A DNA stretch of 64,000 nucleotides from contig CM034609.1 of assembly GCA_020091685.1 (NCBI GenBank), positions 19,574,204 to 19,638,203 on the forward strand, read 5' to 3'. This document shows, piece after piece, positions 22,895 to 33,960 of the stretch (its first letter is position 1; every line of letters starts with the position of its first letter). The translations under genes were made by a program, and so were the position numbers. The notes under the pieces are model-generated. The model worked only from the letters and a program-made list of their open reading frames with translations. It searched no databases and was not told where the DNA came from. Source of the stretch: Lutjanus erythropterus (lineage: Eukaryota; Chordata; Actinopteri; Lutjaniformes; Lutjanidae).

Positions 22895-24600
22895 AATGTT
22901 TATTGCTATTTAAGATGCAAAACTAAGATGGTGAACAACATTATAAGCATTATAGCAGGGGAGACTGGGGACGGTTGCAACATTTTTGGCATTTCCTATT
23001 TCCTAGACTATTTGGACTAGATCAGTCAAATCTTTGTATATTGAACTTATATCTGTCTGCTAATTACCATCCTATTTAAAGACGATTTTATATGAAATGA
23101 AATACCATTCACAATATTTATTTGAATGAAAGGAGAAAGATTGTTGCATCTGACCCCAACCCTAGGGGAGAGGTGCAACATGGTCAGGGGATGAGTGCAC
23201 ATGTTTAAAATATATAAAATTTCACTGACTGACGTTTTGTCTCAATAAGCCTAGTATTCTAAAAATGTGCTGTTTTACAGTGATATTATAGTATTTTTTT
23301 TTTTTACTAATAATTATCAAATAACTGTTATTGAGTGTTATTTGTTGATGCATAAAGCATAGGTCTACATTAAGTCAGTGTACAGATGTTACAGTTACTA
23401 GTCAATCTCTCTATTTTTAAGCATGACACAGGAAGAATAGAACAATTTGTAATGCAACAAACTTTAATTAAATGTACAACATGGACGGTTTGTTGCTAAG
23501 GGTCTTGCTCACATTAAAACAATAACAAACAGTTGATGAATTAATGAGGAGGTATGGGATTTTTTTATTTTTTTCACCCTCTGATGTATTCGCCACAGGA
23601 AATGAACCATTGCCTTGAATAAAAATATATTCCATAGGTCTAGTGTTTTTAGACTTCTTAATGTGGAAATGTTACATCAACTTATTAATTGTACAAAACT
23701 GCAACTGGTTTAAAAACTGATTTTTGTCACCCGCCAGTGTATGAACTATCCCTATATTTACCTGACAATGACTTCTGTATGTTTAAAAGAGCAATACCCT
23801 ACCTGCTAATCATCAGCATGTCAGCACTGTCATGGTGAGTCTCTTACACTCTAAAAAGTTATTCAGGAGACCTATTTCTACCACTTACATTAAATTAAGA
23901 CAGAAAATTCTGATTTTGATAAACCTTTCAAGTTTTAAACATTATTTTAATTAATTGTACTGACTTAATATTGTGTCTAATTTAAACTCAAATTTCTGTG
24001 TTAACTGATTTAGAACTACATTGACCTTGTTGTAACTTCATGAAATTGGCTTGACAACTTATTTTTTCTCCACCTTGAGTTCAGGATTTCATGTCCCCTC
24101 CCTCACTCAATAAGCATGCTTCATACAGTTAAGACTGCATGTTAGAAAACCTGAAGATAATCTAAGTTGAGCAACTTCATTTTTTAAATTGTTGTCAGTT
24201 TAAATACTTGTGTTCACAATTATGGTATTTAGGTACACTTTAAATATCCTTTTAAACAGATGGAACTACTTTACATATTAATCAGCTTAAAAAATAATGT
24301 TTATGTTACCAATTATTACAGAAAAAAGCTCAGTGTAGGTCTTTGGTTGAACTTTATTAGAAGTTGTCATAATTCAAAAAGATTGATGCAAACTGTTGCA
24401 TTATTTCTATTTTATTTTTTGAGCCAAAACATTTGTTTTTAGATTGCAGTATGTAGCTTAGCCTCACACAGCTGCTAGCATGGCTGTGGACTCTACGTGT
24501 TGTTCATCAATAAACTGGCATTGTTCACAAGCCTGTTTCCAGCTTCTTCATTGATATTTAATCACAGCAAGGACAAAATGTTCCCGTCTTGTTTCCTAAA
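22895..24600. other. AT-rich non-coding DNA, probably old repeats
   Basis: GGGAGACTGGGGACGGTTGC near 22960 and CTAGGGGAGAGGTGCAACAT near 23162 look like pieces of an old repeat. From about 23850 (TTACACTCTAAAAAG) to 24460 the texture resembles the AT-rich families at 33430 and 45240, but I cannot align it by eye. Nothing coding is recognised. Confidence 0.35.
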
Positions 24601-25505
24601 TTTCCAGTCCCCGCTCCCATGCCCTCCTCTCTCTGCGCTCCCTCTTTCACACCTCTGAGGGGGGCTATCATTTTATGGATCCCTGCCACTCAGTCTGGTC
24701 CCCCCCACCACCCCTCTCTCTCCGTCTGCCTCCACTTCCCATACTCTTCCATCACTTTTCCCTGACTCGCACTATTCTTCCTTCTCGCCGTTTCCTCCTT
24801 CCTTTCTTCCTTTCCTCCCTCCATCCATCCTCAACCCCCCCACCCCCGACCCCTCCTTTTTTTGGATGGGTGGAGTCTCCTGTGTGGTGCCATTTTCTGT
24901 TTGGTAGTACATACAAGAGAACATGAATATTCATGACTAATCCACTCTGCACCCTCCACCCCCAAACCACCACCACCACCACCCCCCTACACGGCCCTGC
25001 AGTCGAAGGCAACACTTGGTAGTGGCACATGGTGAGACAGCTGTTGCAAACCAAGCCAGGCATCTGTGCAGTGGGGAGAGTACAAGGAACAGAGAGACCG
25101 AGGGAGAAGACAAGCATGAGACACTGTTATGCAGAGAACAGATAAAGAGGACAGAGACGAGGAGATGGAGGGGGGACAGAGAGAGAGAGAGGGACAGATA
25201 TATGTAGGGATAGAGTGGGGATGGTATGGAATGGGCAGTGGTTGGGGGGCATCTGGGTAAAGGAGAGCCAGACAGACAGAAGGAACGGGGCGGTGGCAGG
25301 GTCATCTGGGTGAAAAGGAAGGGGACGAGCCAGACGGAGGGAAATGGGCACTGATGGGAGGGTCTGTCTGGGGATGGAGAGGGAGACAGATTGAAAGAAG
25401 ATGGGAGAGAGGGAGACAGGGAGGGAGGGAGGGAGGCGAAAGTGAGCATCTCAACATAAGAGACAAAAACCTGTAAAGAGACGAGAGGATGGAGGGATGT
25501 CAAAC
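24600..25505. repeat. Mirror-type strand asymmetry: pyrimidine-rich then purine-rich low-complexity DNA
   Basis: Positions about 24605-24870 are strongly C/T-rich on the + strand. Positions about 25057-25503 are strongly G/A-rich (GAGAGAGAGAGG at 25180-25192, GGGAGGGAGGGAGG at 25421-25434). Between them lies a (CCA)n tract (24958-24988) and a balanced segment (24885-25060). The long reading frames here are low-complexity artefacts. Confidence 0.6.
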
Positions 25506-25589
25506 ACCTGACTTTAATGCTTGTGCAGAAAAAAAAAAAAGAAGAGATTCTTCCAAACAGGGTCGCAGGCAGGAATTTAGAAATACAGC

Positions 25590-26880
25590 GACAGTGAGTC
25601 CAACATACAACTTAAAGATAAAATCTCTGCAGCACTGGACAATAATATATTTGTAATTAGCATATTCTTGGATTTATTGAAGCTGTTTGATACAGTAGAC
25701 CACAAGATTCTCGTATTCAAACTTCACCATAATGACTTTGGAGACACTGTCAGGTGTCTTAGTGACTACCTTATCAATATGTATCTATAAATTATTACAA
25801 ACAGAATTAAACTATACTGCGGAGCGCCACATGGATCTATTCTTGGGCCTCTTTTATTTCTCATCAATATAAATTACTTTGCTTCGCTCATGATACTAAC
25901 ATTGTCATATCACAAGCAAACTCTGGTTCCTTGATCAGAGAAGCCAATGATATTCAATCATGTACTGAAAAGTTGCTCTGAATGAACAAACATTCCCTAA
26001 ATGTCAAAAAATCCAATTTTCTCATTTTCAGAAATACAAACAAAAATTATCCACATGAGGATGTCAAACTGTTCAATAATAATATTGAAATCAACCAACT
26101 CACTTCTGCAAAATTCTTAAGGGTATTAGTAGATGAAAAACTGTCCAAGAAAGACCACACTGAATATGTGTATAAAAAAAAAGTTTGTCCCATTTTGTTC
26201 ACCAGTAAATCCATTCTGTCTTTTAACACTCTTTTATAGTTTAATGTATCCATAAATATCATGCCGTAACACTGTTTGGACCGGTGCATATCCTTCTTCC
26301 TGCAAAATTATTTTAATCCAAAACAAATTTGTCTGATTGGCCACTGCATCAAACCACTGTGAATCATCAGCTTCACAGTTAAAAGAATTAAATCTGCTGT
26401 CCATTTCCAACATCAATATTTATCAAACATTTATATTTATTTATAAATGTATGTTCCAAAAGCACAGCTTACCAAATGTATTTGATAAATTCTTTTTAAT
26501 TAACTGTGATGTCCATTCATATTCAACCAGACAAGCAGGATATTCATCTTCCCTACTATCACACAGCTGGACAATATGTCTGCAAATACAAAGGTCCATT
26601 ACTCTGGAACACTAGTCCCCATTAGCATCTGTCCAACATTATCTGTAATTAAGTCAAATATATATATATATAAAAAACACCTGTGCTATAATATGCTTAG
26701 TATATGTGTTATGTATAATTACCACATATTTTGTTTTCTATATTGTCATTTAAGGGGAAAATGTCCATAGTTTTAGAATAAATTGTAAATCTTAGAGAGG
26801 AGGTTTTACCATGAGCCCAGTTCTTGTTGTTTGTTTGATGTTATCACTTCTTGTGTGCTAATAAATTCAAATTCACGTAT
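25590..26880 (+). pseudogene. LINE ORF2 (reverse transcriptase to 3' end), broken
   Basis: This is a non-LTR retrotransposon fragment. At about 25612-25790 the frame reads SIFLDLLKLFDTVDHKIL, the RT motif that contains the first catalytic aspartate in the form FDTVDH. At about 25820-25880 GAPHGSILGPLLFLIN matches the following RT motif (usually GVPQGSILGPLLF). Further on there is MNKHSLNVKKSNFLIF (25982) and a C-terminal region with HSYSTRQAGY near 26517-26550. Stops (such as the TAA at 25786) and frameshifts separate these blocks. The catalytic YADD box itself appears lost near 25885-25915. This suggests an L2/I/Rex-like clade. The 5' half of the element is missing. Confidence 0.8.
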
Positions 26881-27595
26881 CAAACAACATCCCACCCACC
26901 TAAGAAGCTTTTGACAAGCTACTAACCAAACTCAGTTCAGTTTTCTAGGTATTGAAACTGTTCACAAAATTCTGTTTATTAATTTAACTACAAGATTTTA
27001 TTTTCTATAAAACTTTATGTTGCTCTAAATGTTGTTTCAAAGCTTTCTTCACACTGCCAGTTAGAATTTATTGTTGTGTAAAACAGCTAAAGATATTTTG
27101 TCCGAAAAAATATCAGAATCGGCTTTAAAAATCGAGACTCCCAGAAATACCACCAAGGACATGACCGCGGTGTCCTCAGCGGCAGCTACAGCACTGCTCA
27201 CAAGATGATTACAGGGAAGAAAGAAAAAAAACATCTGTTACACAAAATGTCTTCATGTCTTTTTTGACTTTTTTTTTCACTTTTTATCTCGTGAAAAGCC
27301 GAATGCTGTCATCTCACCAGGCTTGTTGATCCTTCAAATGAAACAAACTCTTTAGTTCAGCTGCTCACACTCTGTGTTCACCCTATAAGACCTATGATGA
27401 GGAGTCACAGGCAGCAGCTGCTGCCAAAAAAATGTGAAAACTGCTGATGTGGAGGAAAATGAACAGAGGCGGGTTCACAGTCACCTCTGTTTGGTGATCA
27501 TCGTAAGGAAATTATACACCAATACAACTACAACAAAATTAGCTATTCTCAAAAACCGACATTAATACATATTCATTTTCATCGGCATCTGCACC
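26881..27595. other. Unique non-coding DNA
   Basis: AT-rich and without recognisable exons or intact repeats. Confidence 0.35.
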
Positions 27596-28340
27596 TTAAA
27601 GGGGTAGTCCACCAATTTTACACATGCGTTTCAGATTAGCCTTCTTCTTACTAACCCTGATGATGTCATAATGTCATCATGGTTATCTCAGGGTTTTTTG
27701 TTTTGGACTTGAACATTTTAGCAGAAAGTCTACATTATAAACCAGAGGTGTGGGATGTGAAAGAAGTGAACACTATGTGGCGATGTGGGAGAGACTGAAA
27801 TCATACCAGAGACTTAAAGGAACAGTTTGGATTTTCTTTGAGGTGAGTCTTACTTCTTCCTAGTCATGGTCAATGCATTACCTATGGCGGTTGGCACGTC
27901 CCCAATTTGTGACTTAATACTAACTAATAACACTAACTAACTGTTCTGAGAGGTAAAATTACTGATTTTGCCAAAGAATCCTGCTGGCTTTGGATAGAAC
28001 AATATTTGGCTTATATAACTGCATTTCCCATTGGAAACTGCTGTCTGGTGGCAAGGTGAAAGAGTGAAAATATTCTAAATTTACCATTTACTTAAACTGA
28101 TATTGAATTTTTTTTTTTAAGTGGCTAAAACACGTTTTGCTGCTGACCCTGTCCATGGCAGCACATTGCTGAGCTAAACTGGTACTCCTGCTGCTGCTTC
28201 TCCAAACTGAGGGTGTGTTGACCGCCATCCACTGTATGTAATACACCGACTATAAGTATCTACAACCTAAATTCATGAAATCCAAACTCTCTCTTTAAAC
28301 TCTGGACATCTGGACCTCTGCTGCCTCAATTTTAACTATT
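27596..28340 (+). mobile_element. Outer TTAAAGGGGTAGTCC element carrying a nested insertion
   Basis: It starts TTAAAGGGGTAGTCCACCAA at 27596 and resumes after the inner element as ACTCTGGACATCTGGACC, then CTGCTGCCTCAATTTTAACT. The last block is shared with the fragment at 7270-7300. The two halves read continuously once the inner TTAA-to-TTAA unit (27814-28298) is set aside with one TTAA copy kept. Confidence 0.6.
27814..28298. mobile_element. TTAA-flanked MITE, inner insertion
   Basis: The left end is TTAAAGGAACAGTTTGGATT and the reverse complement of the right end is TTAAAGAGAGAGTTTGGATT. TTAA lies at 27814-27817 and 28295-28298. The interior shares ATATTTGGCTTAT, the TTTCCCAT block and CTTCTCCAAACTGAGG with the foldback at 114-844. 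The element is 485 bp and encodes no protein. Confidence 0.75.
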
Positions 28341-29870
28341 CTTTATCCAACTTATGGAACAGAAAGCTCTTATTGTCATTGTACAGAATACAAAGAAATT
28401 AGGAGCACTGCTCCTGCTGTGCAATAAAAAGGACACATACAAAAATACACAGGAATGAAAACTGCAGTAAGCAAACAACCCAGATGAATAATATGTTAAG
28501 AAAACCCTAGAATAATGACATAGAATAACAGATAGAATACTAGAGTAAAGCTTGTAATCTAGAATAGAAGAATAAATAATAAGTAAAATGAAATATGCAT
28601 TAGAATATTGCACAAGAACAGTTGCAGTGGTAGTGGTATGGATGTAATATTGCACAGTATGAATGTAATTATTGCAACAGAATACCTGAATTATTGCACA
28701 GAAATAAAAGTAAAGTAATGAAAATGCAATGCTTAACTGCAGGAGAGACCCTTTAAATCTTGGCAACCTTAAAATACAGATAATCTCAAATATACAACCA
28801 GATTAAATGAGTCCCACTCCATCCTTGCCTTTGTCTCAGAACAAATTCAAGAATAAAAAAGGAATATCTTCATAAATTTAATGAACTGTATGTCTCAAAA
28901 ACTAAAATTCTGAAAATAATAATCCCATTGAACACCCCCCGGCTTTGCATCACAGAACTGAGACTCTGCATGTCCACAGACGGAGGGAATGCTCCTTTGC
29001 CAGCCATGCCCAGCCTGTGCCCCCTGTAGCACCCTATAACCCCTCCACCCCCTCCTCCCTGCTCTCCATCTCCTGCATCCCTGCATGGGGCCCCAATGCT
29101 GGCTGCCATCCCTCCGTTTCCTCCCCCATCCCTCTATCTCTCTTCCTCCCCCACCACCACCACCACCACCACCATCCCCCCCCCCTCCTCATTCCCACCC
29201 AGGCAGAGGGTCTAGCTCTGCCCTACATAGCAGTGAGGAGCGCAGCAGGCTGGCGCTGAGAGGAACCCTCGGGTTTACAAACTGTGTCAGGCCTCGAGAC
29301 ACCTCTGTGATCAACACCAACCGCCACATGAGGGGAAATAATAACGCAACTGCTACCAAGAGATTGGAGTGATTGATGTTGTCAATATGTGAAATCTGGA
29401 ATAAATTATCTCTCTGATCTGATCCAAACTGTGGATGTTTGTATCGCAGAAAAGCTGAAGGTCAAAAGAGCAGAAGACAGCAGCGACAGAAACAATGAAA
29501 ACAACTTGAACTCAGATTGATTCATTTACAGTTATACTTTAAATTCAAGTCAAAAAGCCACTGCAATATAATTCTTATTAAAATGTATTAAAAATGACAA
29601 CAATGTCCACACAGCAGGTAAGGATCCATAGTAGAAAAACATGAGGTTTAAAATAGTGCTGGTCATGTGGAAAAAAAGTGCCTGTCTGTTTTAACTCAGA
29701 AATGTATCATGGCCTTAATAAAATTCTGAATCATTTCCTCTGGTGGCAAAAACAGGTTTTAATTAAAAGCCTCTATCCATTGGGATAAGCCCCAGATATC
29801 TTTGATGGAGTCAATCACCCAAATTAACTTGTAATTAGAATTTAGGAAGAAAACTAAATACATTTCTGCA
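28341..29870. other. Non-coding DNA, retroposon-like tail and a CCA-rich tract
   Basis: 28345-28440 (TTATTGTCATTGTACAGAAT, GAGCACTGCTCCTGCTGTGC) looks like the 3' region of a retroposon, with an AT-rich remnant to about 28760. Positions 28930-29300 are pyrimidine-rich with a (CCA)n tract at about 29150-29173. No exon is recognised. Confidence 0.4.
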
Positions 29871-30916
29871 CTATAGAGAGGCAAAAGTCCCTCCCCTTCC
29901 TGTGGACCACCGTGGGACCCTAAAAATATGAACTGCAGTCAACAGCAAGAGACAAATAATGTTTTGATCCCGTTTGATCTGTGCCACAAACTGCACATAT
30001 GATGTTTGCCAAGGTGAGAGATAATTTTACAAGTCAATAAAGTTACAATGTGTTGTGAAACTGTTGAAGTTTAAGACTGTAAGGATACGTAATTAGAAAG
30101 AACACACATCCAAGGGTCGTGTAAGTGACGTCATGGCTGTCTCTCTCCACAAGCTAACATTAACTGCTGAAGATGATGAGTGTTTTTGGGATGTAGTCAC
30201 ACAATAACGTGGGTAATATTCTAGTCAAATGTTATGTAGGCTATAATTACTGCTTTTAGTTCTTAAAAATGACTGGTTTGCTTTTGTTAAATATGTCAGA
30301 GTATTATTGATGTTCATTTGCCCATTGCACTGATTAGGCATAAATAACGGATTGTTGATATCGTTTGACCTGTTTTAAGCAGATGACGGAGAGCGCAGCT
30401 GCCACTGTGGGAGGAAATGTGATAAAAATATCTTTTTAAAAATGTGTTTTTAAGCTCATACAGCTTAATGACAACGTTATCTGCTGAAAAGACATTTAAT
30501 ATGACTGTAATGTAATCTGTCATGGCATGTGTGACAGGTGTGTGGCTTCAAATCATCCTCAGAATCTATAACTGATCTTCATAATATTAATAACAACAAA
30601 TGACACGACACACCCACCCACAACATCCTGTCCTGAAATTCACTCGCTCTCATCTGGTCACCCTAATGGTGGACATTGTGCCAGATGAGAGATGTAGTTC
30701 ACAGAGTGGTTTCACATGAAACTAAACTACAACCAGTTGTGACATTCTTGCCTTTTAATATGATCTTTTAAATTGACAGACCTCAGATGAATTTATCATG
30801 TAATTCAAACAGAGTAAAAAAAAAAATATTTGTCTCTTGCCATTGCCTACCATTCATAATTTTTCCAAAGTAAGTTCCCATGAGGCACACCGGAAGAGGA
30901 GGGACTCTCTCATACA
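29871..30916. mobile_element. About 1 kb DNA transposon with roughly 90 bp terminal inverted repeats
   Basis: The left end runs through AGTCCCTCCCCTTCC, GTGGACCACCGTGGGACC, AAATATGAA and CAGCAAGAGACAAATAAT. The reverse complement of the right end runs through AGTCCCTCCTCTTCC, GTGTGCCTCATGGGAAC, AATTATGAA and GGCAAGAGACAAATATT, in the same order. No transposase is seen inside, so it is non-autonomous. The class is not recognised. Confidence 0.65.
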
Positions 30917-31357
30917 GCTTGAAGGAATATGACAGACAGACAAATATTTTGTAATATATATCGCCATCATCATTTCATTCAGATTTAGACCAACTGACAA
31001 GGCATGTGGACAATATGATCTCAACAAGGAGGCTTAACTACCTCTTCTAATAAAAGCAGACAGCTGACTGTTGGCCTTCCCTTGGCCTCAAGCACCAAAC
31101 ACCTTGTACACACACTTAGCAAGTGACTGAAAGCAGTCATTTCAGATGCACAGTGTGGAAAACATGCAGCGTGCACAACATGTCAACATTATGTCACATT
31201 CTGCAGCAGAGGGATATTTCACCCAAAACAAGATGGGGGTGTAAAGTGAGTGCAAACGAGAGCAGGAGAATGTAACAAAAACAGAACAGAGACAGACGGA
31301 CGGACGGACGGATCGATTGATACAGAATGAGGGAGCGACAGGGAGCATCCATCCTAC
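30917..31357. other. Unique DNA just downstream (on the - strand) of the NFI exon
   Basis: Probable NFI intron sequence containing the donor (GTAGGA read on the - strand at 31357-31352) and a (GGAC)n run at 31297-31312. Confidence 0.45.
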
Positions 31358-31435
31358 CATCCACCATGACCTGGCAGAGAAGTCATAACACAGCTGCCAC
31401 CTGAGCCCGGGGTCACTCTGCCTCTCCCACGCCAT
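31358..31435 (-). CDS. nfix: Nuclear Factor I alternative first coding exon (probably nfix)
   Basis: Read on the - strand from ATG at 31435, the exon encodes 26 residues beginning MAWERQSDPG and continuing LRWQLCYDFSARSWWM. It ends in phase 0 at a donor (ATG then GTAGGA). NFIA has an alternative N-terminus that reads KWQLCYDISARTWWM directly before the shared DEFHPF DNA-binding exon, so this is the orthologous kind of exon. NFI proteins are nuclear CTF/NFI transcription factors that bind TTGGC(N5)GCCAA as dimers. The residues alone do not decide between NFI paralogues; I choose nfix because human NFIX lies next to GADD45GIP1 in the same divergent arrangement. The rest of the gene would lie left of the window. 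The donor is weaker than consensus, and an upstream exon joining near 31490 is possible. Confidence 0.72.
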
Positions 31436-31490
31436 TCCACACACTGCCACGCCGCCTCTCCCACGCCAGAATCCTCTTCCTGGGACTGCT

Positions 31491-31512
31491 GATAAATATA
31501 TAAATATATAAA
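31491..31512 (-). promoter_or_regulatory. TATA-like AT run upstream of the NFI exon
   Basis: On the - strand TTATATATTTATATATTTATC lies about 55-75 bases upstream of the ATG at 31435. It could be a TATA element for a distal promoter. Because it ends in ATCAGCAG it could instead be part of a 3' splice site. The sequence does not decide between them. Confidence 0.3.
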
Positions 31513-31643
31513 ACAACAGTCAATGAGGGGAGAAACACGGATGGAGTCACCAATCAGGAGCTATCTGTTACCAGGATGCTGCTCCGGTGTGAGTGATGGA
31601 GAGGGTGTGTGTATGTGTGGGTATATACTGTATGTATGCTCTG

Positions 31644-31674
<31 letters not shown>

Positions 31675-32384
31675 GAGGGAAAGGGGACACAGACACAGAA
31701 ATGCCATGGAGCCCTCTCCAAGCAGCTGTGCCTCTCGCTTCGCCAGTCCAACTGCTCCTGCTGCCATGTGCAGGCTTACCGAGCCACCAACTCTGCACCA
31801 AAGACTGAGGTACATGTGAGCGTTCGCACACATGTAGTGGCTTTGCTCATGGGCTGGTGTGGGCATATCCTCTCAGTATGTATGTATTTTCTAACAACTT
31901 AATGAGTCGCAATGTCAATCAAAAACAAATCATTTTGGTCAGCTGTGCTTTGAGCTGATATACATTCTCCAGGAGGCCCCGGGCCAAGCTCAGATGTCTG
32001 AGCCAGGTTAGTGAAGAGCTTCCATTGGACGCTCGACACGGCAAACTGAAAACAAAGCCGGTTATGCGTACCCTTTTATCAACCTATCATTGATAGTACT
32101 CAGTTACAACACTTCAATCCAATAACCTTTCGATGCATAAGTCACTGGAGCCTGCACTCTTCCATAAATGGGTCGAAAATGACCACAATAGAATCGGTAG
32201 TTTTTTTCTTCAGAATTTTTAACACATTAAGTTGAATTCTACACTATAATCTAGGAAGCCAATTACCTGAAAGGGATATTTCAAATTATCTGAGGCAGGG
32301 CTGCAGGAACTACTCAGCAATGGTCAGTTTATTACCTACAGTAGATCGATAGTCTGGAAAAGCAGTTTGTGAGCGAAGATCATC
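31513..32384. other. Non-coding DNA with TG microsatellite and a piggyBac end remnant
   Basis: A (TG)n microsatellite lies at about 31643-31670. At 32122-32190 the string ATAACCTTTCGATGCATAAG followed by ATGGGTCGAAAATGACC resembles the terminus plus subterminal palindrome of the element at 14134-17016. It looks like a single surviving end. Confidence 0.45.
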
Positions 32385-32760
32385 ACAAAAGGTCACTGCA
32401 CTTCTCAGATCTTTACACTGGCTTGCTGTTTGTCAGAGAACTGACTTTATAATACCACTGTTGTTGGTTAATAAAGCTCTGAATGGTTTTGATCTTCTGC
32501 TCTGTTATGAAGCGTCCAGACGTCTAAGATGATCTGTTACAGGTCTGCTGTGCTTACTGTCCCCAGAGTCAAAGCTAAAAAGGGAGAAACAGCGTTCAGC
32601 TTTTAGGCTTCACATATCCGGAAAAAAACTCTGAAGTCTGCTCCAACTCTGTTTGAATCAAACCTTAAGACTTTTCTGTTTGCCTTTTACTGAATTGAAC
32701 TGTTTTATGTAAAGTACTTCTTCTTCTTAATCATATTCTTGTTGAAAGATGCCATACATT
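32385..32760 (+). pseudogene. LINE ORF2 C-terminal fragment
   Basis: From about 32409 the frame reads SLHWLAVCQRTDFIIPLLLV, then NKALNGFDLLLCYEA. This is the conserved LHWLPV..R..FK...L.YKALNG block downstream of the RT domain in L2/Rex-like LINEs. It is followed by blocks resembling GLLSVP..R and FK..LKTFLF, broken by stops and frameshifts. This is a second, independent retrotransposon remnant, different from the one at 25590. Confidence 0.7.
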
Positions 32761-33429
32761 TAAAACTGTACACAGGAGAGTGAGAAAAAGAAAATTCTGG
32801 TGATATAATTTTTAAGTCTGGTCTAAATAATTTTCTCTGTTTAATCCTAACAAGCAGGTGGGAAAATGTTTTGCAGGGATCATTTTTCTAAAAGAATTTT
32901 TTTCTGGTGAAAATTATTTGGCATGATCATTTTTCTTAGTGTTTGTTTGCAGTATTCAATTTCGCCACAAGAGGCTCAATTTCATCACTACCACAATGTT
33001 TAAATAGGAGCATAAGCGATCATGTTTTATTCCAGATGATTCTGGATTTCTCCATGCACTCTAAACACAAGCTACAGCAAGTTATGTACATTACTGTACA
33101 TTACAATTTTTGGTGCTGATTAAAATACATTTCTAGCTAAAAGAAATACGCTTCAGCATCTTGTGGCCAAAATGAGTATTACAACAACACTTAAAAAAAA
33201 ATTCATCACCATCACCAATTTTTTTCCCCACCTGAAAACAACACTGAGTAACTTAGAAAGATTGTCCAACACATTTTTTTTTCACCAGTTCTTAGGTCAC
33301 AAAAAACTATTTCAATCAGACTCAAAAAAGCTTGTAAACTCAGTTTATCCACCTCTTTGAAATGGGGCTGAGAGCTTACTCATCTACTGTCAGAACAACT
33401 GTATTAATCAATGAAGGTAAACAACAACA
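32761..33429. other. AT-rich non-coding DNA
   Basis: Nothing recognised. Confidence 0.35.
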
Positions 33430-33960
33430 ACAGCAACAAATGAAAAAGTTGTGAAATCACATAATTCAAAAAAATTCATCAAAGTCAACTTTAATAGACT
33501 CTGGAGTTTTGAGTCCAACTCAAACTCGATATTCAGTTAAGTTTCACCACCTAATAATGTTTTGTTGAGATAATTTACTTTTCCTCTTTGGATAAAATTA
33601 AATCTTTGAGTTTTAGAAACTCCAAAAATTTGCTTTCAAAAACTGACCAACCTTATTTAAGTGAAAGTGAATAATGATTCATAATTTAATATTTTCAGCT
33701 GCAACCATTTAATTTTCCAGCGCCCAAATAATGACGAATCAGGTTCAGAGCTCAGTGTGAACAGTTTTGAAATATCAACATTTTGGATTTAAACAACTTA
33801 AGGATTAAAGTTTATCTAAAGAAGAAAAGTAAATTATCTCAACAATAGATTATAGGTTGACAAAACCTGTTTTAATATTATTTTTTTTAGTCTGAATCAA
33901 GATTCTAAAAATGAAGGCAGTTGCTTTTTTTTTTTTTTTTTTCAGTGAAGCAGGGTTAAG
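33430..33960. repeat. AT-rich foldback repeat, copy 1
   Basis: Internal inverted arms: TTTTGTTGAGATAATTTACT (33560-33579) and, further right, AAGTAAATTATCTCAACAAT (33827-33846). The outer sequence ends in a T-run and TTCAGTG. The same arms occur at 43540-43930 and, in part, at 55500-55890. Non-coding and probably a non-autonomous DNA element. Confidence 0.6.

Noticed and set aside
24937-25503. 188-codon open frame on the - strand
   Set aside because: It is Ser/Pro/Leu-rich because it reads through the purine-rich tract; overlapping frames there are open too, and no domain is present.
25590-26880. Possible functional reverse transcriptase
   Set aside because: Stops and frameshifts separate the motifs and the YADD box is missing, so it is a dead LINE.
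28945-29372. Frames with a His8 or Pro-rich run
   Set aside because: They come from the CCA-repeat and pyrimidine-rich DNA; no domain and no splice logic.
31523-31902. Several overlapping frames over the TG microsatellite
   Set aside because: Repeat-encoded Cys-Val or His-Thr runs open in several frames on both strands.
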